Source: Planctomycetaceae bacterium UBA4732
Lineage (GTDB): Bacteria; Planctomycetota; Planctomycetia; Gemmatales; Gemmataceae
Assembly (NCBI GenBank): GCA_002404095.1
Contig: DHJA01000195.1
Location: 7,696 to 21,873 of the forward strand
Length of the DNA stretch: 14,178 nucleotides
Direction: 5' to 3'
Shown: one piece after another, positions 14,153-14,178 of the stretch
Layout: every line of letters begins with the position of its first letter
Position numbering within the stretch: the stretch's first letter is position 1
The notes under the pieces: generated by a model
Databases searched by the model: none
What the model saw: the letters and a program-made list of their open reading frames with translations, nothing else
What the model was told of the DNA's origin: nothing
Made by a program: the position numbers and the translations under genes

Positions 14153-14178
14153 CAGGTTAGCCGCGACGCGCGAGCGGA

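Noticed and set aside
1..14178. CRISPR array, IS element or prophage
   Set aside because: The repeats seen are hairpins or 9-nt tandems without spacers; no transposase, integrase or phage gene was found.

Overview
The window looks like chromosomal DNA of a GC-rich Gram-negative bacterium, most likely a planctomycete (Planctomycetota). This is inferred from small antitoxin-like proteins of the 'VxNGxIVLDxPxxLPEGxRVEV' type, a trypsin-TPR protein, and dispersed hairpin and 9-nt repeats that I associate from memory with these genomes. No rRNA, tRNA or CRISPR array was seen.

Layout. Positions 1-960 are a worn accessory strip: a terminal hairpin, two small antitoxin-like genes of one family (136-468 and 587-760), and a PIN-toxin start that stops after 21 codons (465-530). 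Next on the minus strand come a small cupin gene (959-1285) and two fused fragments of a lost [NiFe]-hydrogenase locus: a large-subunit piece (about 1505-1632) joined to the second half of a hydrogenase maturation protease (about 1317-1505). A 29-bp-arm hairpin (1689-1751) closes this part.

From 1771 to 12581 all genes lie on the minus strand. In transcription order they are: a KimA-like potassium importer, a single-domain response regulator, a SNF2/DEAD-like helicase, a class V aminotransferase, a 121-aa unknown protein, a secreted ankyrin protein, D-3-phosphoglycerate dehydrogenase (SerA), and an exported protein with two trypsin-like domains and six TPRs. SerA and the aminotransferase plausibly form the first two steps of serine synthesis, with two accessory genes between them. 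On the plus strand a 7Fe-type ferredoxin (12759-13070) and ferrochelatase HemH (13175-14152) follow, with a second copy of the 29-bp-arm hairpin between them.

The most notable items are the decayed hydrogenase genes; the second trypsin domain, which has lost all three catalytic residues; a 9-nt-period palindromic repeat that occurs once as an in-frame protein linker and once in an intergenic leader; and the near-identical 63-bp hairpins with a base-pair-preserving change. I did not find a clearly new defence or metabolic system.
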